64,000 nucleotides of DNA from Arthrobacter sp. KBS0703 (lineage in GTDB: Bacteria; Actinomycetota; Actinomycetes; Actinomycetales; Micrococcaceae), in contig NZ_MVDG02000001.1 of assembly GCF_002008315.2 (NCBI RefSeq), forward strand, positions 3,844,001 to 3,908,000, given 5' to 3'. Made by a program: the position numbers and the translations under genes. This document shows, piece after piece, positions 17,351 to 24,923 of the stretch (position 1 is its first letter; the number at the start of each line of letters is the position of its first letter). Under the pieces are notes generated by a model that saw only the letters and a list, made by a program, of their open reading frames with translations, was not told the DNA's origin and ran no database searches.

Positions 17351-18376
17351 ATGCTTGAGGCAACAAAGACCCCCGAAACTGCTCCGTTGGCCACGGCGGC
17401 CGGCGTCGAGCCACTGAATCCGGCCCTCGCGGCAGAGGCCAAGATCGCCCGTGTTGCCGTGACCGTGTTCCCGCTGCTGGTGCTGGCTGCCGGCGTGGCC
17501 GGATTCCTGCTCCCCGGCGCCTTCCAGCCCCTCGGCCCCGCCGTCCCGTACCTGCTGGGCATCATCATGTTCTGCATGGGCCTAACGCTGACGCCCCCCG
17601 ACTTCGCTGCCGTGGCCCGCAGGCCGTGGGCTGTGGTCCTGGGCATCGTTGCCCACTACGTGATCATGCCCGGGGCGGGGTGGCTGATCGCCACCGTTCT
17701 TCAGCTTGAGCCGGCCCTGGCCGTCGGCCTGATCCTCGTTGGCTGCGCGCCGTCCGGCACTGCCTCCAACGTCATGGCCTTCCTGGCCAAGGGCGATGTT
17801 GCCCTGTCCGTGGCCGTGGCGAGCGTGTCAACGCTGATCGCCCCGATCGTCACGCCCGTACTGGTGCTCTTCCTCGCCGGATCGTTCCTGAGCATCGACG
17901 CCGGCGCCATGGTCCTGGACATCGTCAAGACCGTCCTCCTGCCCGTCATTGCCGGCCTGATGGCACGGCTGTTCCTCAAGAACCTCGTCGCAAAGGCGCT
18001 TCCGGCTCTGCCCTGGGCATCCGCCGTCGTCATCTCCCTCATCGTGGCCGTAGTGGTGGCGGGCAGTGCCGGCAAGATCGTGGCAGCAGGCGGCATCGTG
18101 TTCCTGGCCGTCGTGCTCCACAACGGCTTCGGCCTCGGACTCGGATACCTGGCCGGCAAGCTGGGCCGCCTGGACGACAAGGCTCGCAGGGCACTGGCAT
18201 TTGAGGTGGGCATGCAAAATTCAGGCCTGGCGGCCACACTCGCCACCGCCCACTTCACGCCGCTGGCCGCGCTTCCGTCCGCCGTTTTCTCGCTGTGGCA
18301 CAACATTTCCGGCGCCATCGTGGCCGCCTTGCTGGCCCGGAGGCCCCTCCAGGACTCCACGCCCGGCGGTTCCTGA
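17351..18376 (+). CDS. Bile acid:sodium symporter (BASS) family transporter
   Basis: A 341-residue polytopic protein with about ten membrane helices. Family motifs include FCMGLTLTPPDF near residue 77, LVGCAPSGTASNVMAFLAKGDVALSV near 128 with the sodium-site residues, and FEVGMQNSGLAATLA near 285. Bacterial BASS proteins carry organic anions such as pantoate, pyruvate or keto acids with sodium; the substrate here is unknown. A hydrophilic N-terminal extension of about 30 residues precedes the first helix. No strong ribosome site precedes the ATG, so a leaderless or later start is possible. The gene diverges from the diguanylate cyclase gene. Confidence 0.88.
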   Translation: MLEATKTPETAPLATAAGVEPLNPALAAEAKIARVAVTVFPLLVLAAGVAGFLLPGAFQPLGPAVPYLLGIIMFCMGLTLTPPDFAAVARRPWAVVLGIVAHYVIMPGAGWLIATVLQLEPALAVGLILVGCAPSGTASNVMAFLAKGDVALSVAVASVSTLIAPIVTPVLVLFLAGSFLSIDAGAMVLDIVKTVLLPVIAGLMARLFLKNLVAKALPALPWASAVVISLIVAVVVAGSAGKIVAAGGIVFLAVVLHNGFGLGLGYLAGKLGRLDDKARRALAFEVGMQNSGLAATLATAHFTPLAALPSAVFSLWHNISGAIVAALLARRPLQDSTPGGS

Positions 18377-18395
18377 GGCTCAGCGGTTCCTGACC

Positions 18396-19001
18396 TCAGG
18401 CGGAAGCCGCCAGGTGGCCGCGGTCTTGCTCGTTCTTCCCGGCCGGCGGCCGTAGCGCCTTGAGGGCGCCCGCCCAGGCAATGACCTGATCGAACACCGT
18501 GGCCAGGTTCTTCTCCGCCGCGGCGGAGGGCGTGAAGGTCCTGTAGTGCTCGAATTCCGTGGCCAGGGGCAGCGCCACCTGGGCGCGGACGTCGGCCATC
18601 TGCAGCTCTGCCGCCACGCCGCGCAGGTGCTCCACGGCGCGGATGCCGCCCGCGCTGCCGTAGCTCACGAAGGCCGCCGCCTTGTTGTTCCATTCCGCGT
18701 AGAGGTAATCCAGCGCGTTCTTCAGCGCTCCCGGAATCGAGTGGTTGTACTCGCCCGTCACGAAGATGAAGCCGTCAAAGCCGGCCACCGCTTCCGCCCA
18801 GGCCCTGGTGTGACCCTGCTCGTGCTTGCCGAGCGACGGCGGCAGCGGTTCATCCAGCAGCGGGAGGTCAAAGTCGGCGACGTCGAGGAGCTCGAACCGG
18901 GCGTCGGCGCGTTCGGCGGCCCGCAGCAGCACCCAGTCGGCCACCGCCTTTCCCAGCCGGCCTGGCCGGGTGCTTCCCAGTACGATCGCAATCCGTGTCA
19001 T
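18396..19001 (-). CDS. NADPH-dependent FMN reductase (flavodoxin-like)
   Basis: A 201-residue flavodoxin-fold protein. The FMN phosphate loop is VLGSTRPGRLGKAVADW at residues 6-22, followed by FVTGEYNHSIPGALKNALDYL near 85, the canonical NAD(P)H-dependent FMN reductase motif, and VSYGSAGGIRAVEHLRG near 115. The start at 19001 follows GAGG at a good distance; the extension to 19049 is unsupported. It lies 99 bp downstream of a flavin reductase and an FMN-dependent monooxygenase, on the same strand, so it may be a second supplier of reduced flavin. Quinone or azo reductase activity is an alternative. Confidence 0.88.
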   Translation of the reverse strand: MTRIAIVLGSTRPGRLGKAVADWVLLRAAERADARFELLDVADFDLPLLDEPLPPSLGKHEQGHTRAWAEAVAGFDGFIFVTGEYNHSIPGALKNALDYLYAEWNNKAAAFVSYGSAGGIRAVEHLRGVAAELQMADVRAQVALPLATEFEHYRTFTPSAAAEKNLATVFDQVIAWAGALKALRPPAGKNEQDRGHLAASA

Positions 19002-19100
19002 GGCAGGCCTCCCCTCGGCGCGACCTTGCTTGCCACTAGGTATTAACAACCGGGCACGGCCCGTTCTTCCCCGGAAGGCTGCGGGATGCGGGCGGTTCAG

Positions 19101-19607
19101 CTAAGCGTAACTGGGCACCGCCAGGCTCCGGAATTCGGACCCCTGGAAGATGAGCGGATCGCTGCTGCTGTCCGTAACCGAGTATCCGTGCACCCTGAGC
19201 AGGACCACGGCGTGGTCGCCGGCGGGGACTTCAGTCTCCACCGAGCAGTCCAGCCAGAGCCCGGCGTCGTTGAGGAAGAGCGCGCCCTGTTCGGTGGCAG
19301 TGAGCCCGATGCCGGCGAAGCGGTCCGCCGATTTCGAGGCAATCTGCCGGCAGGCGTCCGTCTGCCCCGCGGCCAGGACCGAGACACCGATCCTGCCGCC
19401 TGCCCGGATAAGCGGCCACGTCTGCGAGCTGTTCTGCACCGCGAACATGACCAGCGGTGGGTCCAGCGAAACCCCGACGGTGAAGGTCGATGCCACGATT
19501 CCCTGCGGTGCTCCGTCCACGAGCGTGCACAGCGCCGCGACGCCGGAGGGGAAGTGGCCGAAGGTTTCGCGGAGGGAGGCCGGGTCTAAATCACGGTTCA
19601 GAAACAA
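19101..19607 (-). CDS. Flavin reductase (FMN_red, HpaC/RutF type) for the adjacent monooxygenase
   Basis: A 168-residue flavin reductase: the N-terminal LRETFGHFPSGVAALCTL, the FMN-binding ASTFTVGVSLDPPLVMFAVQ and NDAGLWLDCSVE near residue 110 are typical of the family. No ATG is available; a TTG at 19607 gives the right length and overlaps the end of the monooxygenase gene by 17 bp, implying translational coupling. It would supply reduced FMN to that enzyme. The choice of TTG is inferred; nearby CTG is less likely. Confidence 0.85.
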   Translation of the reverse strand: MFLNRDLDPASLRETFGHFPSGVAALCTLVDGAPQGIVASTFTVGVSLDPPLVMFAVQNSSQTWPLIRAGGRIGVSVLAAGQTDACRQIASKSADRFAGIGLTATEQGALFLNDAGLWLDCSVETEVPAGDHAVVLLRVHGYSVTDSSSDPLIFQGSEFRSLAVPSYA

Positions 19608-21102
19608 CGAATTCTCTTTTCGTCGGCGTGGCGGGTTCGGTGGTCGCGGTCGGTTCGGGGGCGCCGTCGGGGACGGCAGGGGCGGCTTGCGCAACAGGCG
19701 CGGCGGGACCGCCGTCGGCGAACGGCGCAACAGGCGCGGCGGGACCGCCGTCGGCAAAAACGCTGGCGGGACGGGGCAGCCCGTAGTGCTCCCGCAGGGT
19801 GCTGCCCGTGTATTCGCGCCGGAACAGTCCCCGGGCCCGCAGGATCGGGATGACATGGTCCACGAACGCGTCAAGGCCCGACGGGAGCACGGGCGGCATG
19901 ATGTTGAACCCGTCCGCCGCGCCCTTCTCGAACCAGCCCTGGATCGCATCCGCCACCTGCTCGGGCGTGCCGGAGAAGGTGCGGTGGCCGCGGCCGCCAC
20001 CCAGCCTGCCGATGAGCTGGCGGACGGTCAGCCGCTCCCGCCGGGCGAGCTCCACGATCAGCGTGTACCTGCTCTTGGCGCCCTCGATCTCGTCCTCCGA
20101 CGGAAGGTCCTCCGGCAGCTGCGCGTCCAGCGGCAGCGACTCGGGCGAAACCCGCAGGATGCCTGCCAGCTGCTTCCGCGCGTGTTCGGGGTGGATCAGT
20201 TCGTCGAGTTCGCGTTCCAGGCGGCGCGCTTCCTTCTCGGTGGAGCCGATGATCGGAACAATGCCGGGCAGGATCTTGACGTGGTCCGGGTTCCGTCCGA
20301 CGGCGGCGGTCTTCCGCTTCAGGTCGGCGTAGAACCGCTGGGCTTCCGCAAGGGTCTGCTGCGCGGTGAACACGGCTTCGGCGTAACGGGCGGCGAAGTC
20401 CTTGCCGTCCTCGGAAGAGCCGGCCTGCACAATCACCGGATGGCCCTGGGGCGGGCGCGGCACGTCCAGCGGGCCCTGGATCCGGAAGTACCGGCCTGTG
20501 TGGTTGACGGCGTGGACCCGGGAACTGTCCGCCCAGACGCCGGCGGCCTTGTCCCCCACCGGGGCGTCGTCCTCCCAGCTGTCCCAGAGCTTCCGGGACG
20601 CGTCAAGGAACTCGGCGGCCCGCTCGTAGCGGCGCCAGTGTGCGGGCTGGTCATCCAGCGAGAAGTTCCGCGCCGCGGCCTCTCCGGCCGTGGTCACCAC
20701 GTTCCAGCCTGCCCGGCCGCCGCTGATGTGATCCAGCGAGGCGAAGCGCCGGGCCAGGTTGTAGGGATCGTTGTACGTGGTGGACGCCGTGGCGATCAGC
20801 CCGATCCGTTTGGTCACGGCGGCGATGGCGCTCAGCAGGAGCGTGGGTTCCAGCGTGCCGTAGGGGCGCTGGCGCACGTCCCCGTGCAGCACCGGTGAGT
20901 CCGCGAAGAAAATCGAATCGAAGGTTCCGCGTTCCGCCGTGCGGGCGAGCCGCTGGAAATGGGCCACCTGGGTGCCCGCAAAGCTGTCGCTTTCGGGCAG
21001 CCGCCACGAGGCCTCATGGTGTCCGGTGCTCATGAGGAAGGCGTTCAGATGCAGTTGGCGTTCGCCGCCGGCGTCGCTGTTGCTGGGTGTACGTTCTGGC
21101 AT
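19591..21102 (-). CDS. FMN-dependent monooxygenase, bacterial luciferase family (NtaA/SnaA/DszA group)
   Basis: A 503-residue flavin monooxygenase. Group motifs include RLARTAERGTFDSIFFADSP near residue 50, ATASTTYNDPYNLARRFASLDHISGGRAGWNVVTT near 105, and VIVQAGSSEDGKDFAARYAEAVFTAQ near 225. Such enzymes oxidise organosulfur compounds, aminopolycarboxylates or similar substrates with reduced FMN. AAGGA precedes the ATG at 21102. The last 60 residues are an unusual Ala/Pro/Gly tail containing a 12-residue tandem duplication (FADGGPAAPVA). Its neighbours are an ABC importer and a flavin reductase, as in alkanesulfonate systems, but this is not the SsuD branch. Substrate unknown. Confidence 0.88.
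   Translation of the reverse strand: MPERTPSNSDAGGERQLHLNAFLMSTGHHEASWRLPESDSFAGTQVAHFQRLARTAERGTFDSIFFADSPVLHGDVRQRPYGTLEPTLLLSAIAAVTKRIGLIATASTTYNDPYNLARRFASLDHISGGRAGWNVVTTAGEAAARNFSLDDQPAHWRRYERAAEFLDASRKLWDSWEDDAPVGDKAAGVWADSSRVHAVNHTGRYFRIQGPLDVPRPPQGHPVIVQAGSSEDGKDFAARYAEAVFTAQQTLAEAQRFYADLKRKTAAVGRNPDHVKILPGIVPIIGSTEKEARRLERELDELIHPEHARKQLAGILRVSPESLPLDAQLPEDLPSEDEIEGAKSRYTLIVELARRERLTVRQLIGRLGGGRGHRTFSGTPEQVADAIQGWFEKGAADGFNIMPPVLPSGLDAFVDHVIPILRARGLFRREYTGSTLREHYGLPRPASVFADGGPAAPVAPFADGGPAAPVAQAAPAVPDGAPEPTATTEPATPTKREFVVSEP
19691..19755. repeat. 36-bp tandem duplication in the monooxygenase tail
   Basis: A 36-bp unit starting GCAACAGGCGCGGCGGGACC at 19691 is repeated at 19727 with 29 identical leading bases. 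It encodes two copies of a 12-residue Gly/Ala/Pro segment and keeps the frame. Confidence 0.8.
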
Positions 21103-21143
21103 GACGTTCCTTGGTGTTCGGGGGGCGTGTATGGGCGCGCCGC

Positions 21144-22114
21144 TTACGCGGCCTGGGATCCGACGGCAGTCCGCCAGCGGGAGAAATGGCGTTCGACGGC
21201 GACCAGCAGGTAGTTGACCAGCAGGCCCAGCAGCGAAACAGTCAGGATCCCCGCGTACATGTCCGGGATCAGGAAGCTCATCTGGGAATTCACGATCAGG
21301 TAGCCCAGGCCGGCTTTGGCCCCCACCATTTCCGCGGCAATCAGGACCAGGATGGAGGATGTCCCCGCCATCCGGACGCCCGTGAAGATGGTGGGCACGG
21401 CGGAGGGCAGGATGACCTTCTGGAACAGCTGGAAGTTCGACAGCCCCAGCGAGCGGGCGGCCCGGATCAGCAGCGGATCGACGGTCCGGACGCCGGCGAT
21501 GGTGTTCAGCAGGACCGGGAAGAACGCGGCGTAGGCCACGATGCTGATCTTGGATGTTTCCCCGATGCCTAGGAGCAGGGTGAAGACCGGGAGCAGCGCG
21601 AGCGCCGCCGTGTTGCGGAACACTTCCAGCAGCGGATTCAGGAAACGGTCCAGGGACCGGTACCACGCCACCAGCAGGCCGAGGGCGACGGCGGCCACCA
21701 CGGCGATGCCGAAGCCGCTGGCCGAACGGGTCAGGCTGGCCGCGAGGTGGTTCTGCAGCTGGCCGTTCTCGATGAGGGTTCCCAGTGCCTGAAGCACCAC
21801 GTGCAGGGGCGGAAGGAAGACGCGCGTGGAGGGCGGCGCGAGATAGGTGGGGCCCAGCTCCCACAGCAGCAGGAACAGCAGGATCGCTCCGGCGCCCCAG
21901 GCCGCGCGCCCCGCCGTCAGGGCCGCCAGGCGGAACCGTGAGGGTCTCTTATACACATCTAGATGTGTATAAGAGACAGGGCATGGGGCGCCTGGCCCGG
22001 GGCTTTGGTCGCGTCGGGCGTCGCGGCGTCCGTTGCTGAGCCGTCCACCGCAGGAGTGCCCGTTGCGGGAGCGTCCTGGGTTGTCGTGTCTTTGGCGAGT
22101 GTTGGCGTGCTCAT
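21144..22114 (-). CDS. ABC transporter permease (SsuC/TauC-like), interrupted by adapter
   Basis: The N-terminal 45 residues run from the ATG at 22114 (STPTLAKDTTTQDAPATG and on, a hydrophilic lead), then 36 bp of paired adapter interrupts, and about 266 residues continue in another frame from SRFRLAALTAG to the stop at 21144. The C-terminal part has six hydrophobic segments and the permease EAA loop (AARSLGLSNFQLFQKVILPSAVPTIFTG broken over its usual length). The frame change shows native bases are missing at the join, so the gene is probably intact in the organism. Its ATG shares a base with the stop of the ATPase gene (TGATG). It would form the membrane channel of a nitrate/sulfonate/taurine-type importer; no binding-protein gene is present nearby. 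Confidence 0.85.
21944..21979. other. Library adapter: paired Tn5 mosaic ends inside the permease gene
   Basis: GTCTCTTATACACATCT abuts AGATGTGTATAAGAGACAG, giving 36 of the 38 bases of the mate-pair junction adapter. The reading frame of the permease differs on the two sides. Confidence 0.95.
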
Positions 22115-23022
22115 CAGGCTGCCTTTCCTGTGGGGATGTTTCTTGCTTCATCGGGTGCCGAACCGTCCGGCTGGATCTTGGCGTGCCCGGCTTCCTGGGC
22201 ACGCCGCACCTCGTCGTGAAGGAGGGACCAGACCTTGTGCCGGTGTTCCACGAATGCGGCGTTCGAGCGCACGTCCTCGTCCCCGGACCGGTCGCCCAGG
22301 TCGATGTCCACGATCTCTTTGAGCCGGCCTGGCCGGGAACTGAGCACCGCCACCCGCTGGCCCAGGTACACGGCTTCGTCGATGCCGTGCGTGATGAAGA
22401 TGATGGTCTTGCCCGTAGCGGCCCAGATGCGCAGCAGTTCGTCCTGGAGCTGCTCGCGGGTCTGGGCATCCAGTGCCGCGAACGGTTCGTCCATCAGCAG
22501 GACGTCCGGTTCGTAGGCCAGGCTGCGGGCTATGGCGACGCGCTGCTTCATCCCGCCGGACAGCTCATGCGGGTACCGGTCCTCGAAGCCGCCGAGGCCC
22601 ACGAGCTCGAGGTACTCGCGCGCCCTTTCGGTGCGATCCTTGCGGTTGAAGCGTTTCCCGTCGCTGCCGGCTCCTTCGAGGCCGAAGGAGACGTTCGCCG
22701 CCGCCGTCCGCCACGGGAAGAGCGCATACTGCTGGAAGACGACGGCACGGTCCCGGCCCGGTCCGGTGACTTCCCTGCCGTCCACCAGGACTTTGCCGGC
22801 GTCCGGCTTCGTCAGCCCGGCCAGCAGGTCGAGGAGCGTGGTTTTGCCGGAGCCGCTCGGCCCCACGAGAGTGATGAACTCGCCGGCGGAGACGTCCAGG
22901 GAGATGCCGTCGAGGGCTGTCAGGAGCGTGCCTTCGGGGTTCTCCCTGGTGGGCCGGACGGTGAACCTCTTCGTGATGTTCTGGAGGCTGATTTTCGGGG
23001 TGGGGGCGGTGCCGGAAGTCAT
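22114..23022 (-). CDS. ABC transporter ATP-binding protein (SsuB/TauB-like)
   Basis: A 302-residue ATPase. Walker A is GPSGSGKTT near residue 53, the Q-loop is VFQQYALFPW near 93, the signature LSGGMKQR near 150 and Walker B VLLMDEPFAALD near 173, with the H-loop THGIDEAVYLGQ. The C-terminal 60 residues extend past the core, as in nitrate/sulfonate-type ATPases. The ATG at 23022 follows GAAGGGAAG; the frame extends to 23256 but lacks family similarity there. Its stop overlaps the permease start by one base. Together they import a substrate probably handled by the downstream monooxygenase. Confidence 0.92.
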   Translation of the reverse strand: MTSGTAPTPKISLQNITKRFTVRPTRENPEGTLLTALDGISLDVSAGEFITLVGPSGSGKTTLLDLLAGLTKPDAGKVLVDGREVTGPGRDRAVVFQQYALFPWRTAAANVSFGLEGAGSDGKRFNRKDRTERAREYLELVGLGGFEDRYPHELSGGMKQRVAIARSLAYEPDVLLMDEPFAALDAQTREQLQDELLRIWAATGKTIIFITHGIDEAVYLGQRVAVLSSRPGRLKEIVDIDLGDRSGDEDVRSNAAFVEHRHKVWSLLHDEVRRAQEAGHAKIQPDGSAPDEARNIPTGKAA

Positions 23023-23376
23023 GGTGAGCTTCCCTTCAGCAGGTGGTTGAATGCGTTCGTGTCCACCATGAGAGCAGAGATGGATCACCGCCTGAAGGGC
23101 GCGGTCACGAGGGGCAACGCGGCGTAATCTGCCGGCGCCGGCCGGGTAAGCCGGCTCCACGACGCGACGGGACGCGTGAAGAAACACTGAGTAACAGCGG
23201 GCGTCTTCCGGCGCCATCGGATGACGCATTGCGCCCGATTCGGGGCGCGCAGGCACGCTGATGTTTCGGACCGCTACGGCCAGTGACGGGCAGCGGCAGC
23301 CGGCGGCGCCTGCCCTTCAGCGGGCAGCCGGGCAGCGAGCGGGTCCGATTGTTACGCTGCGGCCGGCGGCCGGTTC
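23023..23376. other. 354-bp upstream region of the ABC/monooxygenase operon
   Basis: The region lies between the LacI-type gene stop and the ATPase start, all leftward. It is GC-rich with several short inverted repeats (for example GGCGCGCAGG.. and CCGGCGCCGGC near 23130). The ATPase frame stays open across most of it, but without similarity. I see no binding-protein gene and no recognisable riboswitch. Confidence 0.5.
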
Positions 23377-24021
23377 CTAGAGACCGGGGAGTTGCTGCGC
23401 GAAGACGTCGACGGCGGACAGCACCTCGTGGAGCACGTGCAGCGCACCGCCGCCAAACAGGACGCTACCGCTGAGCCGCTTCAAAGGAACCGGGCCCACG
23501 GAGTCGTGCTGCGCCCTTGCCTCCATCTGGTCCATCAGCAGTGCGACGGCCTGTTCGGCTTGCATGGTTTCCGCGATGACCACCTGCGCCACTCCACGCC
23601 TGGCGAGTTCAGTGATGGTGCCGTCCTCGGCGGCTGCCTGCGGGGACACGCCCACAATGACGCCGTCCGCACCGCCGGAGAGCATGAACTGCCGCCAGGT
23701 CTGGCCCAGCAGGATGACGGGCTGGTAGCCGTGGCGCGGCAGGATGGAAGCAGCCGCCGTGGCAAGCGCCCGGTCCGGCGGCCACTCAAGATCGCCGATG
23801 GCGATGGCCACCAGGTCCGTCCGTCCGCGGCGCATTCCGCGGGCGGCCTGGTTGGGGACGTAGCCGAGATCCCCGACGGCGGCCAGGACGCGTTCCTGGG
23901 TGGGCTGGCTGATCCGGGTCGTGCCGCCGCTCCTGCCGGACAGCACGTACGACACTGTGGTCAAGGAGACTCCCGCCCTCTCGGCAACATCGCGGATGGT
24001 GGGGTTGGATAAGCTCCTCAC
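23377..24021 (-). CDS. Short LacI-family transcriptional regulator
   Basis: The N-terminal 60 residues are a standard LacI helix-turn-helix and hinge (TIRDVAERAGVSLTTVSYVLSG, then VGDLGYVPNQAARGMRRGRT). The following 150 residues resemble only part of the usual sugar-binding domain, and the total of 214 residues is far below the usual 330-340. No frameshift is obvious; the frame closes cleanly at 23377. It may be a naturally shortened regulator or another join with lost sequence. It follows the oxidase-lipoprotein pair by 76 bp on the same strand. Confidence 0.78.
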   Translation of the reverse strand: MRSLSNPTIRDVAERAGVSLTTVSYVLSGRSGGTTRISQPTQERVLAAVGDLGYVPNQAARGMRRGRTDLVAIAIGDLEWPPDRALATAAASILPRHGYQPVILLGQTWRQFMLSGGADGVIVGVSPQAAAEDGTITELARRGVAQVVIAETMQAEQAVALLMDQMEARAQHDSVGPVPLKRLSGSVLFGGGALHVLHEVLSAVDVFAQQLPGL

Positions 24022-24097
24022 TGCCTACTCCTGTCACTCTCGCCGCTACGCGGCGCCGGCAGCTGTGTGCCGGATCGATGGAACTTGTCGGATGGCC

Positions 24098-24922
24098 TCA
24101 GCCGTCTGTGTGGGGGTGGTCATCTTGGCTTACAAGCAGTTCAGGGTCCCAGGGCGGTTCGGTGGCCATGTCCACGCCGGTTCCGGAGGTGGACTTCGGT
24201 CCCACGGCAATGGTGGATGACGCAACGTGCGCCTGGCGGGCGATGCCTCCGCGGACGGTCTCCACCAGCTCATCACCGAGCAGCGGTCCCGTGTAGCTGA
24301 TGCTGAGCTCCCCGCCCTTGACCGACGTGTCGTAGTTCCCCAGCGCATCGGAGAGGATTCCCTCCCGGTCCACGGCAGCCGACAGCGCGGCGGGGTTGGC
24401 CGCCTTCACGCTGAACCGGAGATCGTGCACCAGCACGGGGATGACGTAGAAGTTGTTCACGCCCAGTTTCGCGGTGCCCTCTTCAGTGGCCTTGGTGACG
24501 ATGGCGCGGCCGTCATCAACGCTGGCCGTGGCCGGAAGGGCCACAATCACTTCGGGAACCACCTGCTGGAGCACGGCGGGCTCGAGCACATCGGGGGAAA
24601 TGTTGGACAGGACGGTGTTCCGGGCCGCCGCAGCGGAGTCCAGCTTCTTGCGGATGCCCTCAACGTTGGCCTCCAGCGTTGAGTGAACGGCGATCACCAC
24701 CCGGCGCCGGACCATGAGGCCGTCGAAGCTGACGCTGGGCCGGCCGTTGCCGAGGTCCTGCCCTTCCTCGGACTGGGCACCCACCTTCGTGGCCGTGGCG
24801 GACTCGCTCGCCGCGGCGACGGGCGTGGGGTTGGCCGTCGGGTTTGCCTGGGCACCGCCGGTGCAGCCGCTCAGTGAGAGTGACAGCAGCACCGCCGGCG
24901 CGATCAGGATAAGGCGCTTCAT
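24098..24922 (-). CDS. Lipoprotein of unknown function, coupled to multicopper oxidase
   Basis: A 274-residue protein with a lipoprotein signal: basic start MKRL, hydrophobic core and lipobox LSGC at about residues 17-20, followed by a Thr/Ala/Pro-rich linker. The rest has alternating charged and hydrophobic segments (LDSAAAARNTVLSNISPDVL, ALGNYDTSVKGGELSISYTG) and no domain I recognise. It starts one base after the stop of the second multicopper oxidase, so they are co-translated. An outer-membrane-leaflet partner, such as a substrate or copper-handling protein, is a guess from context. Confidence 0.75.
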   Translation of the reverse strand: MKRLILIAPAVLLSLSLSGCTGGAQANPTANPTPVAAASESATATKVGAQSEEGQDLGNGRPSVSFDGLMVRRRVVIAVHSTLEANVEGIRKKLDSAAAARNTVLSNISPDVLEPAVLQQVVPEVIVALPATASVDDGRAIVTKATEEGTAKLGVNNFYVIPVLVHDLRFSVKAANPAALSAAVDREGILSDALGNYDTSVKGGELSISYTGPLLGDELVETVRGGIARQAHVASSTIAVGPKSTSGTGVDMATEPPWDPELLVSQDDHPHTDG

Positions 24923-24923
24923 C

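Noticed and set aside
23022..23256. N-terminal extension of the ABC ATPase or a cysteine-containing leader peptide
   Set aside because: The added residues have no ATPase similarity; two cysteines are too little to claim a sulfur-responsive leader peptide.
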